A stretch of DNA of 64,000 nucleotides from Pezicula radicicola (Eukaryota > Ascomycota > Leotiomycetes > Helotiales > Dermateaceae), in contig PDUO01000082.1 in assembly GCA_003008705.1 (NCBI GenBank), forward strand, positions 106,786 to 170,785, written 5' to 3'. Position numbers and translations under genes: made by a program. The notes under the pieces are model-generated. The model had not been told where the DNA came from. It made no database searches and saw only the letters and a program-made list of their open reading frames with translations. Below are positions 54,112 to 64,000 of this stretch, piece after piece (position 1 is the first letter of the stretch; the number at the start of each line of letters is the position of its first letter).

Positions 54112-55479
54112 TATCGGAAAAGTAGCACCTTTCAGTGCCGCTGGCGTAATGGCAGGATGCATAGCTACAAATACTAATGGTATACATGGTATATCTTCTA
54201 TGAAATAGATGCATAAAGAATAAAAACCCATGGCTATAAGTCGATTTGTTTCCCTAAACCACATTTATAATGTGCTTCTTTTAGATGATCTATGGCTCTT
54301 GATTCGGAGGTATAGAACTCGGAATTCAGAATCTACAGCTGCGCTCGAGAGTCTTCGCATGGCCTGGCTCTTGATGTGCTAGAGGAGAGTTTCAGTGCCG
54401 AAGAGATGTGAGGTCCACTTCCAAGCAATCGAATGGGAGAGAAGAGTCGAGCAAATGGACCCGCCTTGGAAGGTGTTCTCTCTCCATCCAAAGCTTGACG
54501 GCAGACGGTGGATGATCTGTGTCTCCAAAAAAGACCATAATCAAAAGTTGGTAGAAGCGTTAAAAAATGGCTTGAAATGGAGACTGCCTATCTAGGACTT
54601 CAGTGGGAACTTACCTACCAAAGTTCTTCATAACTCCTCTATTGAAGATGACACCGTGGAGCCATCCAAAATTCGCTGTACCTAAAATGGCCAGCGACTG
54701 CTGGCCCTGGTCAGTTTTCTTGAATTGCTCCACCGCTCTTCATCGCTAGGCTAATTTCACGCGGAAGTCCCGCACAAAACAGCCGCGTTCCGATCGTGTC
54801 CTTCCCTTTACAACCTATTTCCAGAATACACGCTGATCTTGGAGCTTGCAACGCTGAGAATCCACATCCTTTAGGTCTCCTTGTGAAATAGAAAGAGATC
54901 ACCTACGCTCTTGTCGCTTGTGGACACGCTACAGATCTCTACTAGGAACTGAATAATAGGACTGGCCGTAAAGATCTCGCGGGCGGCTATGCATCAAGAT
55001 CAGTATATCAATGTCACGAAGAATCGTGCTGCGGACTTACTCCCTCGGATAGATCACAACTAATTGCTAATAGCGCCGAGAATAACAGATCGATCGGCGA
55101 GTTCAACAGCGGAGATGAGGATACAGTGGCATCAAGCTTGGACAAAAGCGACATCGACGACGATATCTATAAAGACATGGTCGTTCCGTCCTATCTTATC
55201 GATGAGGCTGCAGACCTGTCACAGCATAATCGTACTAGCTCGCTACTAAGCTTCGAAGAGATATTCGCGCAAGAGCGGTCCCTTGCCCGGTGCAATGGGG
55301 GATACGCCGAGCTTGATAATACCCTAAGCCGCCTCGACGACGACTCAGCGTCGATGTCAGGGATGCTACCTTCTCTTATATTACCGTCTTCTGAGCTGGA
55401 ACAAAACCGATGAGTTTCGTCTCTTCGAAAACGCTGTCCCGCCCTCCTGCTTCAAGCATAAGGTCTTGTTCCGGCGCTA
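54112..55479. other. Region with short unassigned frames
   Basis: Frames at 54,395-54,595 (WERRVEQMDPPWKVFSLHPKLDGRRW) and 55,126-55,413 (acidic, Ser/Leu-rich) look protein-like but cannot be assigned and lack clear starts. They may be decayed 5' parts of the SET gene or unrelated. Confidence 0.3.
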
Positions 55480-55990
55480 CGTCTGGACTGAGAAAGCAAC
55501 ATTGTATCGAAGCTTAAGGCACTGTCAAAGACTGAGCAGCGACAATTCCTTTCCCTTCACAACAACTTCCCTAACAAGCACCCATTTAGCGGCTTTATCA
55601 AAACCAAGGCTCTACCCTGCGGCTCCGACTCCATTATTGGCGGAGTTCACCCTACCAATTGCCTCATCAACCACAGCTGTCTCCCAAATGCTCACAATAG
55701 TTGGAACAGCGATGCAAAGTGCGAAACTATCCACGCAATCTGGGGAAGAAATTACCATCTCTCATGACAAAGACGGCTCCTCTAACTCCCGATGCACCTA
55801 TCTTAAAGAAGCATTCGGTTTCGACTGCAGTTGTAGTCTTTGCTCCCTTCCACTTCCTGACCTCCAAATCAGCGACGCTCGCCGCCTCCGAATCCAACAT
55901 CTAGACGAAGCAATCGGTGATTCAGACCGGGGTGATGAACGAACCAGATGATTGTCTAGCAGACTGCTACAAGAGCCGGACCTCTTAATA
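55480..55990 (+). pseudogene. SET-domain protein pseudogene
   Basis: Pieces of a SET domain (protein lysine methyltransferase fold, SMYD-like fungal group) lie in three frames. Frame 1 has SKLKALSKTEQRQFLSLHNN, FSGFIKTKALPCG and CLINHSCLPNAHNSWN, containing the NHSCxPN motif that forms the AdoMet/lysine channel. Near 55,740 the frame changes, with a few codons lost, to EEITISHDKDG and FGFDCSCSLC, the post-SET Cys cluster. Near 55,930 a further shift is needed to reach DDCLADCYK. At least two frameshifts make it non-functional. Confidence 0.75.
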
Positions 55991-56625
55991 AAGCGGGTAC
56001 AAGACACATGGAGGGCGATACTGGGTTGGTATGGCGTCGATGGCAGAATAGAAAGATCAAAGGCAACAAATTTCTCAACATTCACTCTCTCCCTCTGGAT
56101 TTTTGAATTGGTATTACAAAATCAAACCTTACAAAGATCCACAATAGCTTCAACCCTTCACCCGTCAACGATTATCCAAACATGGAGCAGAAATCTAGCG
56201 GCCTGTCAAGTTACATTGAGCGAGTTCTTTACGGAAGCGACTATCTTTTCTTTCGGACGAACGTCGTCGAATATGGTCAGTGTCACATTCCACCAACTCT
56301 AGGCTCCGATACACGCAGGAGATTTTAGCCTGCTTTTCCGTCCTACTGGTTATTTTTCTGATGATAGTGGCTGCCAGCTCCGAAAGAGCCCGCTCTTCTT
56401 TATCGCGCACAGCTTTGGAGGCATAGCCATTTTCACGCCAACTTAATGTGCTCAAATTAAAAAGGTTGCTTGACATGAAATGACTATTCTGCCAGTAAGA
56501 TGTATCGGTAAAGATAAAAACTCCAACCAATACGCAATCGCCCGAGAATCCTTTACCCCTTCCCCGGACACCAGAGTTGCCAGTTTCAAGCTGCCTATTA
56601 GCTCTCTGGGTCCTAAAAAAAAATG
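55991..56625. other. Intergenic region
   Basis: A 116-codon plus frame at 55,952-56,302 has no recognised family. Otherwise this is the 3' flank of the bHLH gene. Confidence 0.3.
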
Positions 56626-57663
56626 TCAGGCCTTTGATTGCTTGCATCCTTTCCGTTTCGTGGCTCGCCCTGAGACTGATTTGACTAGATACCTTTTTGG
56701 TTTGAATTCTAAGCATAAAATTAGTCTCTGCCATGCTGATAATGACTCAAAGTAGAACATACCAGCTTGAATGCTCCTGAGCGTTTCCTTCTTGGCGAAC
56801 AGCAGCACATGGGGTGCAGCAACCGCATTCAAGATAATGCCGCCACTTATAGCCAACTTCAACCCCTCGAGATTACCGCCGAGCCTCTCGGTAGTGCTCT
56901 CCAAATAGTGGATGTATTCAAGGGCATGTGTGAGAATAGCCGCCTTCCCATATCTTGGTTGCCCTGTCTTGGTATCAACTCCTTCTGCCTCTGAATTCTC
57001 TTCATTGTCTCTATATTTTGAGTCCGAGTTGGAACTTCTCCATAAAGACGGAATGCTTTCATGAAGACAACTGATTTTATCGTTGAGGCTCGTACGATAT
57101 CGTTTCTCGATGGCATTGTGTCCTCGTTTTCTGGACAGACAAAGCGCACTCGGCACTTCGTCGTCATCGTCCACTGATGACTTCCGCTTCTTGTTCTTGT
57201 TCTTGCGAGTCTCGGGCTCTGGGGAAGGGGAGGGTGACTGCGTGGCGTTCGAGGTTACGGGAGATGTAGGCTCGGAGGAGATCTTAACTTGTGCGGGCAT
57301 GCGGTAGGGCATCGCTATTTCTTGTAGGGTTCGCTCTTCAGCCTCTGTGAGAGTCGGGTAACGAAAAGCTTTGCGTATATCTTGAGGGTTTTGGAGCATC
57401 GGTGCCAATGCCATGCTATCGTACTCAAACTGCAGGCCATAGCATGATTGCGTTGGCTCTTTAAATTGGGATGGAGCATCCTCAAGAGATATCTCATTCT
57501 CTGTGAAGTATAAAGATGCAGTGTTCGTGGATTTCTCGACGTCGACAGACCAAGCCATTGGGTTAGAAATGGTCCTTTCCAAACACTCTTTCCATCCTAG
57601 CATGGTCGGGTCGACCTCAGTGCTATCCCATCTCATCCAGTCGTTCCATTCTTCCATGTCCAT
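56626..57663 (-). CDS. bHLH transcription factor, SREBP-type
   Basis: An N-terminal acidic region (MDMEEWNDWM) is followed by a Ser/Pro/basic linker and a basic helix-loop-helix at about residues 175-260: RKRGHNAIEKRYRTSLNDKI, a loop with an acidic insertion, then GKAAILTHALEYIHYLE. The Tyr in EKRYR is the residue characteristic of SREBP-class bHLH proteins, which bind both E-boxes and sterol response elements. No two-membrane-span SREBP C-terminus is seen, and the product is about 345 residues, so it belongs with the small soluble fungal SREBP-like bHLH factors. The start is ATG 57,663 because the longer frame begins at TTG. A short intron near 56,725-56,760 could change the last ~35 residues. 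Confidence 0.78.
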   Translation of the reverse strand: MDMEEWNDWMRWDSTEVDPTMLGWKECLERTISNPMAWSVDVEKSTNTASLYFTENEISLEDAPSQFKEPTQSCYGLQFEYDSMALAPMLQNPQDIRKAFRYPTLTEAEERTLQEIAMPYRMPAQVKISSEPTSPVTSNATQSPSPSPEPETRKNKNKKRKSSVDDDDEVPSALCLSRKRGHNAIEKRYRTSLNDKISCLHESIPSLWRSSNSDSKYRDNEENSEAEGVDTKTGQPRYGKAAILTHALEYIHYLESTTERLGGNLEGLKLAISGGIILNAVAAPHVLLFAKKETLRSIQAGMFYFESLSAWQRLILCLEFKPKRYLVKSVSGRATKRKGCKQSKA

Positions 57664-58618
57664 ATTAGGTATTAGCAAGACAAGCCTACTATTAAATTAT
57701 GAAAATATCACTTCTAAGATAGGTAAGAACTTGAATCGAGACTGTTAAGCGGATGCCGAGTGAAGAAGTAGGGTGTAAAAGTTGGAGTACTTGTACCAAA
57801 AACCGGGATTATTAAATTTACATGAAGTCCTGAAAACATGACGTACGACGGGCTGTAGCGTGGGGATTAGTCGTTTAAACCTGTGGCTAGATGCACAAAA
57901 ACCCCCATTTCATTGAAGCTTGGCATATCGATGTGTTTTTCTACGTCATCCTGGAAGCGCTTGCAGGCACTGAACACCCTAACCTTGGGAAAACGCCACA
58001 GGGGTCTCCGTAATTGGACCCCTAAAATGGCATTTCTTCAAAACCCCGATCACCTCCTAAATCACGATGTTCATAAATGTCCATCCTTCTCCTCAAAGCT
58101 GGTTATCGTACGAGTAGAAAGTCAAATCAAGTGGTGTGAGTTTCGTATGACACCACCCTCCTTGGCTTCGTTTTGTGTACTAATCGTACGATCATCAGCT
58201 GAGAGCGCTTTCTACTCCGTTCTCGCCATTTCTAGCGTAATCGTCATAGGCGCGCGCGGCAGTTATAAAATCGCAGTTTCCCATTTGTTCACGTCTGTGA
58301 CCTTTCTGGGCGTATTAATCATTGTCGAATTCACCACCAGCAGACAGCCACAGAGAAGCAACACAAGGAACAACATAACACTTCAATCAATATCAACAAT
58401 ATTGCCCTCTACCGTCCGACCTACGACCATTCTGATTCACTGCGGCTAATCCCGACTCTCCTTTCATCTAAAAGACCATTATAGTGTCTCTGTATTCTTC
58501 CAAAGCTTCAATGCCCAGCAAGAATTAGACGACTCCTTGACATCCCTCCTTCGACACCGAATAGCTTTACCCTCACCTAGAACATATAACCTCCAATTTA
58601 TTAGCACCAATCGTACGG
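57664..58618. other. Divergent promoter region
   Basis: Shared upstream region of the bHLH gene (minus) and the CBM21 gene (plus). It contains repeat copy B. A 188-codon plus frame (57,883-58,449) looks like a leader-sequence shadow rather than a gene. Confidence 0.4.
57915..58070 (+). repeat. Diverged dispersed repeat, copy B
   Basis: GAAGCTTGGCATATCGATGTG...TACGTCATCCTGG and later TCCGTAATTGGACCCCTAAAATGGCAT match copy A at 53,190-53,340 in the same order and orientation. Confidence 0.5.
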
Positions 58619-59941
58619 ATGCCTTACACTCCTCCCTCTCATCGATCTCCAGCTGCGTCTGCCCCACATTCTCCAGTTGCCGGTTGTTGTGGATTATACC
58701 AACCCGGTCAAACATTAAGGCACCTAGTCTCTAGCAGACCGGTCAAGTCTGCTGCGTTTGCCCCCACACACGAAACAACTCCTCTAAGCACAGCGGACAA
58801 CGAGAAGAAGAATACAAGCAGTTTGACTACTAATAGCAGTCTTCGACAATCTCCGCCTGTGACAGATGACTCAAAGGTTCCCGCCGGCGCTGTTATCTCG
58901 CCACCGGACTCTGGACAAAATTCACACAACAATGAGGAGACAAAAAGTTCAAGAGGTCGAAAGTTGGAGAACTTGGCAGAGCTCCAAGCTGCGATTAGAA
59001 CATTAGAACATCGAGACAATTGGACAACGGCGGAAATCAAGAAGACTGTTCAAGCTCTGCACTTAATCATGCCATCGAAAGATGCTCAGAAGCCAGCAAA
59101 ACCCCTCGAAAGTACCCAAGGTCTACGAAAGATTGCCTACAACAGATCGAACGCGGATTCATCGGTGCTCGGTTTGCACAGTGATCTTTCTGCAGAGACA
59201 CCTTTGACTGGGTCCGACGGAGATTACAGCGATAATGATAATAAGTTAGAACAATCGTGGCGGAAACCTCTAATACTAAGGAAGAAATCAGGAGAGCTTA
59301 TCAGACCAGCACTTCGACCATTGTTAGCTAGACAGCGGCCTTCGAGTATGCCTAGCACACCTACTTTCTCCAAAGCAGTTCACTTCGACTCTCACCTCGA
59401 ACACATCCGACGTTTCCTCCAAGTTGATAGACCCTTAGCGGTCAGTGCGGGGTTGTCACCTGTGGAAGCTTATGACAGCGATACTAAGTTCCCCTTTAGC
59501 GAGGAGGATAATAGCAATAGTCGATCTCCTCTATACAAATGGGAACTTGTCGTCTCTAGCTCCCTAGCTGAGACCCCACAGCGTCTGTTAGTTCCAGTAC
59601 GAGTCGAAAGAGTCTTCTTATCTGCCGACAACAAAATATTAATCGGAAGTGTGGCAGTTGCCAACCTTGCGTTTAATAAAATTGTAGTTGTACGATTTAC
59701 GCTAGATTATTGGAAGACCACTTCAGAAGTCGTGGCCGAATACAACGACGATGTCTGTCAACAAAATAACACCGATAGTTATGATTACTTCAACTTCAAC
59801 GTCAAACTTGCAGATCAAGCCAACCTAGAGGCGAAAACAATGTTCTTCTGTGTGAAGTACGTCGTTAATGGCCAGGAATACTGGGACAACAACAATTCTA
59901 CAAACTTCCGGATTGACTTTAGGAAGAAGTACAAGCCATAG
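58619..59941 (+). CDS. PP1 regulatory subunit with CBM21 domain (Gac1-like), truncated by stop
   Basis: This is a glycogen-targeting regulatory subunit of protein phosphatase 1, which brings PP1 to glycogen synthase. After a long Ser-rich disordered N-terminus there is a PP1 docking motif of RVxF type, KAVHF (near residue 252, about 59,375), in the family context KAVHFDSHLEHIRRFL. A CBM21 carbohydrate-binding domain follows: VRVERVFLSADNKILIGSVAV, VVRFTLDYWKT and FFCVKYVVNGQEYWDNNN. The frame ends at TAG 59,939-59,941 right after RKKYKP. The same frame then stays open for 200 further codons (59,942-60,544) with family-like sequence, so homologues should be longer. The N-terminal 440 residues contain both functional modules. 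Whether this copy works is unclear. Confidence 0.82.
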   Translation: MPYTPPSHRSPAASAPHSPVAGCCGLYQPGQTLRHLVSSRPVKSAAFAPTHETTPLSTADNEKKNTSSLTTNSSLRQSPPVTDDSKVPAGAVISPPDSGQNSHNNEETKSSRGRKLENLAELQAAIRTLEHRDNWTTAEIKKTVQALHLIMPSKDAQKPAKPLESTQGLRKIAYNRSNADSSVLGLHSDLSAETPLTGSDGDYSDNDNKLEQSWRKPLILRKKSGELIRPALRPLLARQRPSSMPSTPTFSKAVHFDSHLEHIRRFLQVDRPLAVSAGLSPVEAYDSDTKFPFSEEDNSNSRSPLYKWELVVSSSLAETPQRLLVPVRVERVFLSADNKILIGSVAVANLAFNKIVVVRFTLDYWKTTSEVVAEYNDDVCQQNNTDSYDYFNFNVKLADQANLEAKTMFFCVKYVVNGQEYWDNNNSTNFRIDFRKKYKP

Positions 59942-60544
59942 AACGGAAAGAAGGGTAGGCAAGGAATAGGATCAAGGCCTATTTATCATTCACTGCCTCG
60001 GAATCACAAATCTTTATCACCGACTTCTGCCAGACCTAAAACTAGACCTCCGGCTTTCGATAACTACGCTAATAGCTTCGATGCTAAATACAAGTTTATC
60101 AATTCTAAGGAATCCATAAAGGACTTCCTTGCCGAGCCAGATCGCTCAGTTCGATTAAAGGGCTCTCAATCTGCAATCCACTTAGGATCAGACAACCTAA
60201 CCCGTCGTGTACACCCTAATAGACAAGCCTTTAGCAACCGATATAACTTCACCACCCCGCTATCGACAGCAATTCAAGCTGCGAACACTGTTCTTAATGA
60301 CCGCAGCGATATCTGTATAAAGTCGAGCCCGAAAAATCAGAACAAGATCATCGCGGATGCTCCTGTTACTAAGTCCCTTATCTTGGTAAGTCCTGTAAAT
60401 GCAAACAAAGCGGATTTCGCCGCCAATAAGTCTGTCCCTACGGGTGCGGGTGCTTCTAGTGCGAGTAGCACCGACTCACCTCGACCCGCGGGTATCGAGA
60501 AAACCAGTCCTAGCTTCTTAATCTTACAACGAGTTACTGGATAA
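59942..60544 (+). pseudogene. C-terminal extension of Gac1-like gene beyond a stop codon
   Basis: In phase with the CBM21 gene, 200 codons remain open after the TAG to a TAA at 60,542-60,544, with protein-like sequence (PPAFDNYANSFDAKYKF; QAFSNRYNFTTPLSTAIQAAN) resembling the tail of the fungal family. Beyond 60,544 another frame (60,548-60,871) may hold more tail after a frameshift. Best read as the disabled 3' part of the same gene. Confidence 0.65.
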
Positions 60545-61738
60545 ATATTGCTTCGTACGTTCCCGCTGACCCTGGCCACCAACCTTGTGCTAACTACTAT
60601 GCAGTTTGGGTCCTCTAAGACCTCGTCACAAATCAAGGATAGGAGATTACGATCCGGCCAGCTCGATAGTAATAACAACGATGGCTATATTCTCGGACCC
60701 GTCGATTCCTCAATCAACAGTTCTCCCTTAATGACGCAATTATTAGAGAAGAAGTCTTCGCTACCACGAACTCAACTAAGTACGCAGTCGTGTCACTCTG
60801 TATCGCCAGCCCTAATAACTACTTTCGTTATTAGTATATCTCTAATGTATCCTTACCAAATGTATATTTAGATAAATAGATACATTCTCTCTTATCTATA
60901 TAATTCTAAGATAAAAACACTTCTAAATCTATGAACCCTCGATCACCTTGAATATATGGTATATAGAGATAGTGCAGAAGATGGTGAAAATCGTGAATGA
61001 AGGCTTCATTGCTTGCTTCCATTAGGCGGGAGGAAGCCTAGGCTTATATATTAAAGGAGAGGCACCCAGAATAGGCCCAAATCCATACAAAATGCGGCAT
61101 TTAAGGTGCCATTTCATTAACGTAAAAATGGTGCCATACTGGGCCAGAATGGTCGGAATTAATCTGCGATTTCGGAGGGATCGGCGGGCGCCAGGGCCAC
61201 CAGAAATGAAGATATACTGGAAACACGTGATTATAGGCCGACAAAATCTTTTAATAGTAATATGTTTTCGTATATTTCTAATATTATCTCTAAAATTTTT
61301 AAACTAGTAAATATAAGCTATTTAACTCTTTATTTAGAGAATCTTATATAGAATCTTTATTTATCTCTTACTAAAATAAAAATATATAAGAAAAGATTCT
61401 TATAGTTTATTTAAAATTAAACTATTTATATTATATTTTTATATTATTTTAGATTCTCACCCTTAGGATGCCGGAGCTAGTCCATCTTATAATTTAAAAA
61501 CGAGTTTAAATCTCTGGGAGGTTCCAAACTCTGCATGGGCCTTCAGAGTCCAGCAATGCTTCATTAATTACGGCAGACAGAAGTGCCTACGAAAGTTTTT
61601 GACCCCGCGATGTTTTCGTTTAGCGCTATCCCTCTTTTGTACGTGCGACGCCGATACCAAAATCCTTGGAACTTCGTCTGCCTCCACAGCGCAGCCGCAG
61701 TGCGCCCAGAAAATAGAACCTTCTGCCAATAGTGAAGA
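60545..61738. other. Decayed 3' part and AT-rich region
   Basis: After the Gac1-like remnant the sequence turns AT-rich (61,240-61,460), with a GC-richer island at 61,080-61,220 that has no coding signal. Confidence 0.4.
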
Positions 61739-62509
61739 ATGGAGCACATCACCGAATCCTCCCTCGAGCACCTCAGTACACGCATCTCCTACCTGAAGGC
61801 TTTCCTCGACGTGACCACCGAAGATGCCGAAATTCTCCGTGCAGCAAAGCCGATGATCATGCCTCTCATTCCATATATTCTTGATGCGGTGTACACGAAG
61901 CTCTTGAGTTTTGACATCACAGCCAAAGTTTTCGTGCCGAAAAACACAGATGAGGACGGCGAGATGACGCTCGCGGATCCACATATTGTGATGCGGAAGG
62001 ATTTTCTGAGGGTACGCAGTCATTTCCTAATATCTCCCTCCTCCAGTCTTTTAGTATCTCCCATTTCGGCCAAAAGTCCTTCCAAGAATACCCCATGGTC
62101 CAAGCTTCAAGCTTCAAGCTTCTGTCTCGCTCCTAATACACCCTAGAACTACTTAACCCGCCTCCTCTCAGCCTCCGATTTCAGTTCCACCTCCTCCTTC
62201 TGGGTTTACCTCGACAAAGTGGCGCTCATGCATACTGGTCAAAGCTCCTTTCGGCGCCGAGAGCACCGCCCAAAGCTGAAGGTCGAGTATATTCATATGG
62301 GACTTTTGCTAGGACATGTTACGAATTTGCTGATCGATGAGATACTGGAAATGGATGAGGGGATAGGGATGAAGAGGAACGTACTAAAGGCGCTAAATAA
62401 GATTATTTGGATGCAGAATGATCTTTTTGGGAGGCATTATTTGGCTTGCGCCGTGGGGTTGGAGCACGAGATTGAGATGGACGAGGGGCCTGAGGGTGGA
62501 AGGCAGTAA
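61739..62509 (+). CDS. Protoglobin (globin-sensor fold) domain protein
   Basis: This is a heme-binding protoglobin-like protein of about 211 residues. Exon 1 (61,739-62,011) has LEHLSTRISYLKAFLDVTTEDAEILRAAKPMIMPL and LLSFDITAKVFVP. A GTACGC...CCTAG intron (62,012-62,146) rejoins the frame exactly at NYLTRLLSASDF. Exon 2 continues with KVEYIHMGLLLGHVTNLL, whose His is the candidate proximal heme ligand, and NKIIWMQNDLFGRHYL near the end. Fungal protoglobin-like proteins are of uncertain role, with O2, NO or redox sensing proposed. The acidic C-terminal tail ends GGRQ. No lesion was seen. Confidence 0.82.
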
Positions 62510-63094
62510 GAGCAACCCACGACTTGGGCTTTGCTTGTGGCGTAGAGATATGGAGAAATAAAAGAACTTCTGGTTCGAGTTTTGGGCATGTGATGTGATA
62601 GAACATCTTGCATGCTATTGTTTCTAGGTTAGAAACTAGGAAAATCGATATTAAAGGTCTCACCTTTTTCAAAGATTGATGAGTGATTGGTGAGATCGTG
62701 TTACTTGTCTGTTCTAGTACTGTGGACGCATTGCGGAGAGGTAAACCAAGTATCTTGGAACTAGAATACCGGCTGGTAAGGGTATAACTAGATGGAACTC
62801 GGTGACAGATCTAATCAGCTATACATCTTTCACATCTTTAATCTAACTGTCTAACTGTTTTCAACAACAGTTTAAAGAGACATCGTTTTAAACGCTCACG
62901 ATAATAATATTGCAGCTCATCAGTTTCATTACCGGCCTAATCGCCCTTTATCGCTCGTCTCGTCCTTAACCTCAATCTCCTCTACAATAACGGGGACGTA
63001 TGTCGAGCATACTAGGACTCTTTTACTTGTAAAGGCAGCTACTCTATTATCTTTACGCCAGTTAAGTTAATATTAATATATCACATGGCCGGTT
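62510..63094. other. Intergenic region
   Basis: The minus strand from about 63,057 to 62,930 has a 43-codon open stretch (AAFTSKRVLVCSTYVP) that may be a 3' exon of the small gene at 63,095-63,349. Otherwise nothing recognised. Confidence 0.35.
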
Positions 63095-63349
63095 TTAGAA
63101 AGAATATAGTTTCTTACTAATTGCATACGCCTGTCTAGGGTGCGTATCCAAGCTATTAGCCTTTATATTCGAAGCTGCAAGCTTCTTATCGAACTCCTGT
63201 ATTTTCTAGTCTTCTGAATCTGTGAGACGGATGGCGAGGGACTGCAAAATATTTGCATAACCAACAATAAGTAGCAGATTGTAATTAGCCTGCAAACACT
63301 CTGCGGAGAGCTTGGTCTAGGCGAGTTGACGGATGTTGGCGATGCTCAT
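63095..63349 (-). pseudogene. Small broken gene, unrecognised family
   Basis: From ATG 63,349 an 85-codon minus-strand frame reads MSIANIRQLA, stop, TKLSAECLQANYNLLLIVGY, RLTDSED, stop, KIQEFDKKLAA, to TAA at 63,095. Both internal stops are TAG where the context suits Trp (TGG), a single G-to-A change as RIP would produce on this strand. The product looks like a short helical protein. Family unknown. Confidence 0.4.
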
Positions 63350-64000
63350 TTCGTCTTACTGATTGTTTGTAAAACGCCGCTTTAGAAAACAACATGTCTT
63401 AAATTCTATGCACCGAGGCAGTTATTAAGTTTGAGTGACCGATATTAGCGCAGTACGTCATTTGTGGGCTCACAGTATACAAACGAACACCTTACTTTGA
63501 AAAACAGGTATTTCGACACGGACTTTAGAGTTGCCCAGTTTGGCCATTCGGAGAATTAGCCAGATCCAGCCTAGATCTATCCTAGATCCTAATAACAATA
63601 GCCTCTAGTAAGTAAGTCGCCTATTAAGAGGTCGTCTAGTAAGAATTATAGAGGTAGAAGGATATCTCCTACTATGATTTTATAAGGTTAAAAAGTAACT
63701 AATTTTCTAAGAATACTATCTAAGGTATAATTATATATACTTATTAATTAACTAATATTAAGGAAGAGCTAATATAAATATAAAATATAAAAGTATTAAT
63801 ATATAAAAGTATAGTCTACTATTAGTTAAACCTAATAGAAACTTCTTTTATATTCTTTTTTTATTATCTTTTCTTTTAAACTTATTCTTTTTAATTATAA
63901 AAGAATAATATAAATAAAATACTTAATAAATAAAAATACTCTTTTAGTATATATTATTTAAAGTATATCTTATAGTTTTTATAAAAAGTACTTTATATTA
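63350..64000. other. AT-rich repeat DNA
   Basis: From about 63,600 to the end the sequence is dominated by A and T with short TATAA-type repeats. No coding frame. Probably RIP-degraded transposon DNA. Confidence 0.5.

Noticed and set aside
57883..58449. 188-codon plus frame before the CBM21 gene
   Set aside because: Hydrophobic, no family signal, overlaps repeat copy B and the probable 5' leader of the next gene.

Overview
The window looks like an accessory, partly RIP-degraded segment of a filamentous ascomycete genome (Pezizomycotina). The evidence is short GT-AG introns of about 45-220 nt, Zn2Cys6, HET, NACHT-ankyrin, SesB-lipase and FunK1 type proteins, a PKS-NRPS hybrid, and AT-rich stretches in which coding remnants carry stops of the kind C-to-T or G-to-A change produces. 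I cannot resolve the species or class from sequence alone. No tRNA, rRNA or CRISPR array was recognised.

Layout. 1-10,250 is mostly decayed: a short BTB/POZ gene (2,408-3,330), a broken gene of an unrecognised family (3,870-4,838), a solo LTR (5,088-5,291), a P450 pseudogene (6,035-7,727) and an unidentified broken frame (9,304-10,248). 11,110-18,890 is an allorecognition or innate-immunity type island on the minus strand: a PNP/UDP-phosphorylase-NACHT-ankyrin NLR, a SesB-like lipase starting 28 bp after it, and a third protein of unknown function. A second, inverted copy of the solo LTR (about 19,800-20,001) and a HET-domain pseudogene follow. 21,352-24,979 is a multi-exon PLP-dependent (group II) decarboxylase.

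28,204-51,861 is the remains of a PKS-NRPS biosynthetic cluster: a broken trans-acting enoyl reductase, an apparently intact 14-TM MFS exporter, an apparently intact Zn2Cys6 regulator, an apparently intact P450, and a large KS-AT-DH-cMT-KR-ACP-C-A-PCP-R hybrid megasynthase. The megasynthase carries three in-frame stops, at least two frameshifts, and deletions that remove the glycine-rich NADPH-binding segments of both KR and R. A shared motif, GGTTCCGAA and variants, lies upstream of the enoyl reductase, the MFS gene and the divergent P450/PKS promoter. It is a candidate binding site for the cluster regulator.

51,862-62,509 carries a run of copies of normally conserved genes, most damaged: an endosulfine/Igo1-like gene lacking its 5' exon and fused in phase behind the megasynthase stop, a FunK1 kinase fragment, a SET-domain pseudogene, a bHLH (SREBP-type) factor, a CBM21 PP1-regulatory subunit interrupted by a stop, and a two-exon protoglobin. 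The last 1.5 kb is AT-rich repeat sequence with one small broken gene.

Functionally, the cluster once coupled polyketide chain building, methylation and amino-acid capture to oxidation (P450), export (MFS) and dedicated regulation. As assembled here, the backbone synthase and its enoyl reductase are dead while the accessory genes still read as intact.
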